A stretch of DNA of 5,233 nucleotides, from the NCBI GenBank assembly GCA_009776905.1, contig WRMX01000040.1, forward strand, positions 16,080-21,312, given 5' to 3'. This document shows, in pieces, positions 5,044 to 5,233 of this stretch; position 1 is the first letter of the stretch, and every line of letters begins with the position of its first letter. Source of the DNA: Oscillospiraceae bacterium. GTDB taxonomy: Bacteria; Bacillota; Clostridia; Oscillospirales; Oscillospiraceae. The position numbers were made by a program, and so were the translations under genes. The notes under the pieces are model-generated. The model had not been told where the DNA came from. It ran no database searches and saw only the letters and a list, made by a program, of their open reading frames with translations.

Positions 5044-5127
5044 TGTAAAGAAATCTTAAATATTGGTAAAACTTCGCATTACAGTCCAATATTATGCGCT
5101 GTTGCGCATGCAATTTTAGACTTTACA
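5044..5127. promoter_or_regulatory. Cluster of perfect inverted repeats upstream of the repressor
   Basis: Three perfect inverted repeats occur within 84 bp. The outer pair is TGTAAAG (5044-5050) / CTTTACA (5121-5127). Inside it lie AATATTGG (5059-5066) / CCAATATT (5086-5093), with a 19-bp spacer, and directly adjoining ATGCGC (5094-5099) / GCGCAT (5104-5109), with a 4-bp spacer. They lie just upstream of the proposed repressor promoter, where operators or activator sites are expected. Whether they act as protein sites or belong to a mobile repeat is not decided by the sequence. Confidence 0.5.
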
Positions 5128-5233
5128 GATCACTAGTGCTTCGCATTTCAAATAACTGGACCAAAATCGCGCTGGGTTTTTTCGCAAGACAAGGCGCGAA
5201 GAGGGCGAATACCCATTGGTATTTAACCGATGA
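5123..5233 (-). other. Unassigned right-edge stretch, possible 3' end of a - strand gene or a repeat element
   Basis: On the - strand a frame is open from the window edge for 36 codons to a TAA at 5123-5125, containing KYQWVFALFAPCLAKK. On the + strand another frame is open from 5094 through to 5233 (with NNWTKIALGFFARQGAKR). Neither has a ribosome binding site or domain I recognise. Openness on both strands within about 110 bp is weak evidence for coding. An imperfect hairpin with TCGCGC / GCGCGA arms around 5167-5199 is followed on the - strand by TTTT. It may be the tail of an upstream gene, a terminator or part of an intergenic repeat. Confidence 0.25.

Noticed and set aside
1..5233. Toxin-antitoxin, defence, transposase or tRNA genes
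   Set aside because: I read both strands for such genes and found no matching domain, inverted terminal repeats or cloverleaf sequence.

Overview
The window reads like chromosomal DNA of an anaerobic Bacillota, probably Clostridia. This is inferred from strong AGGAGG-type ribosome binding sites, a lipoprotein-type oligopeptide-binding protein beside an OppF-like ATPase, a moderately GC-rich composition, an XRE/S24 repressor and short GC-rich intergenic repeats. No species can be named from sequence alone.

Left half (+ strand): positions 1-984 hold the 3' part of an OppF/DppF-type ABC ATPase. Its frame is open from base 1, so the true start and the Walker A motif lie outside the window. It carries an unusual insertion of about 65 residues, rich in Gly/Ala/Ser/Asp and then Lys, just before the Q-loop. 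After a 181-bp gap with a degenerate repeat copy, a promoter and an operator-like palindrome, a lipoprotein substrate-binding protein of the OppA family runs 1166-2935. The two genes plausibly serve one peptide importer, with the permeases (OppB/C) and a second ATPase (OppD) probably upstream. OppA seems to have its own promoter, which fits the need for many binding-protein copies per transporter.

Middle and right (- strand): a strong hairpin with T-tracts on both strands (about 2945-2987) separates oppA from a convergent two-gene operon. This operon is an NADPH-dependent FMN reductase-family flavoprotein (3484-4041) followed 18 bp later by a RidA/YjgF enamine/imine deaminase (3082-3465). Further right, also on the - strand, is a 228-aa XRE-family repressor with a LexA-like S24 self-cleavage domain (4252-4938), read from a TTG start with a good Shine-Dalgarno. 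The 210-bp gap between repressor and flavoprotein holds a 25-bp tandem repeat, a copy of the dispersed repeat and a possible promoter.

The last 295 bp hold the repressor promoter, several perfect inverted repeats and a right-edge stretch that I could not assign.

Overall the genes are ordinary families. The items most worth a second look are the OppF insertion, the three-copy dispersed repeat family, the operator-like palindrome on the oppA -10 box and the cluster of inverted repeats upstream of the S24 repressor. I do not see a clear undescribed system in this window.
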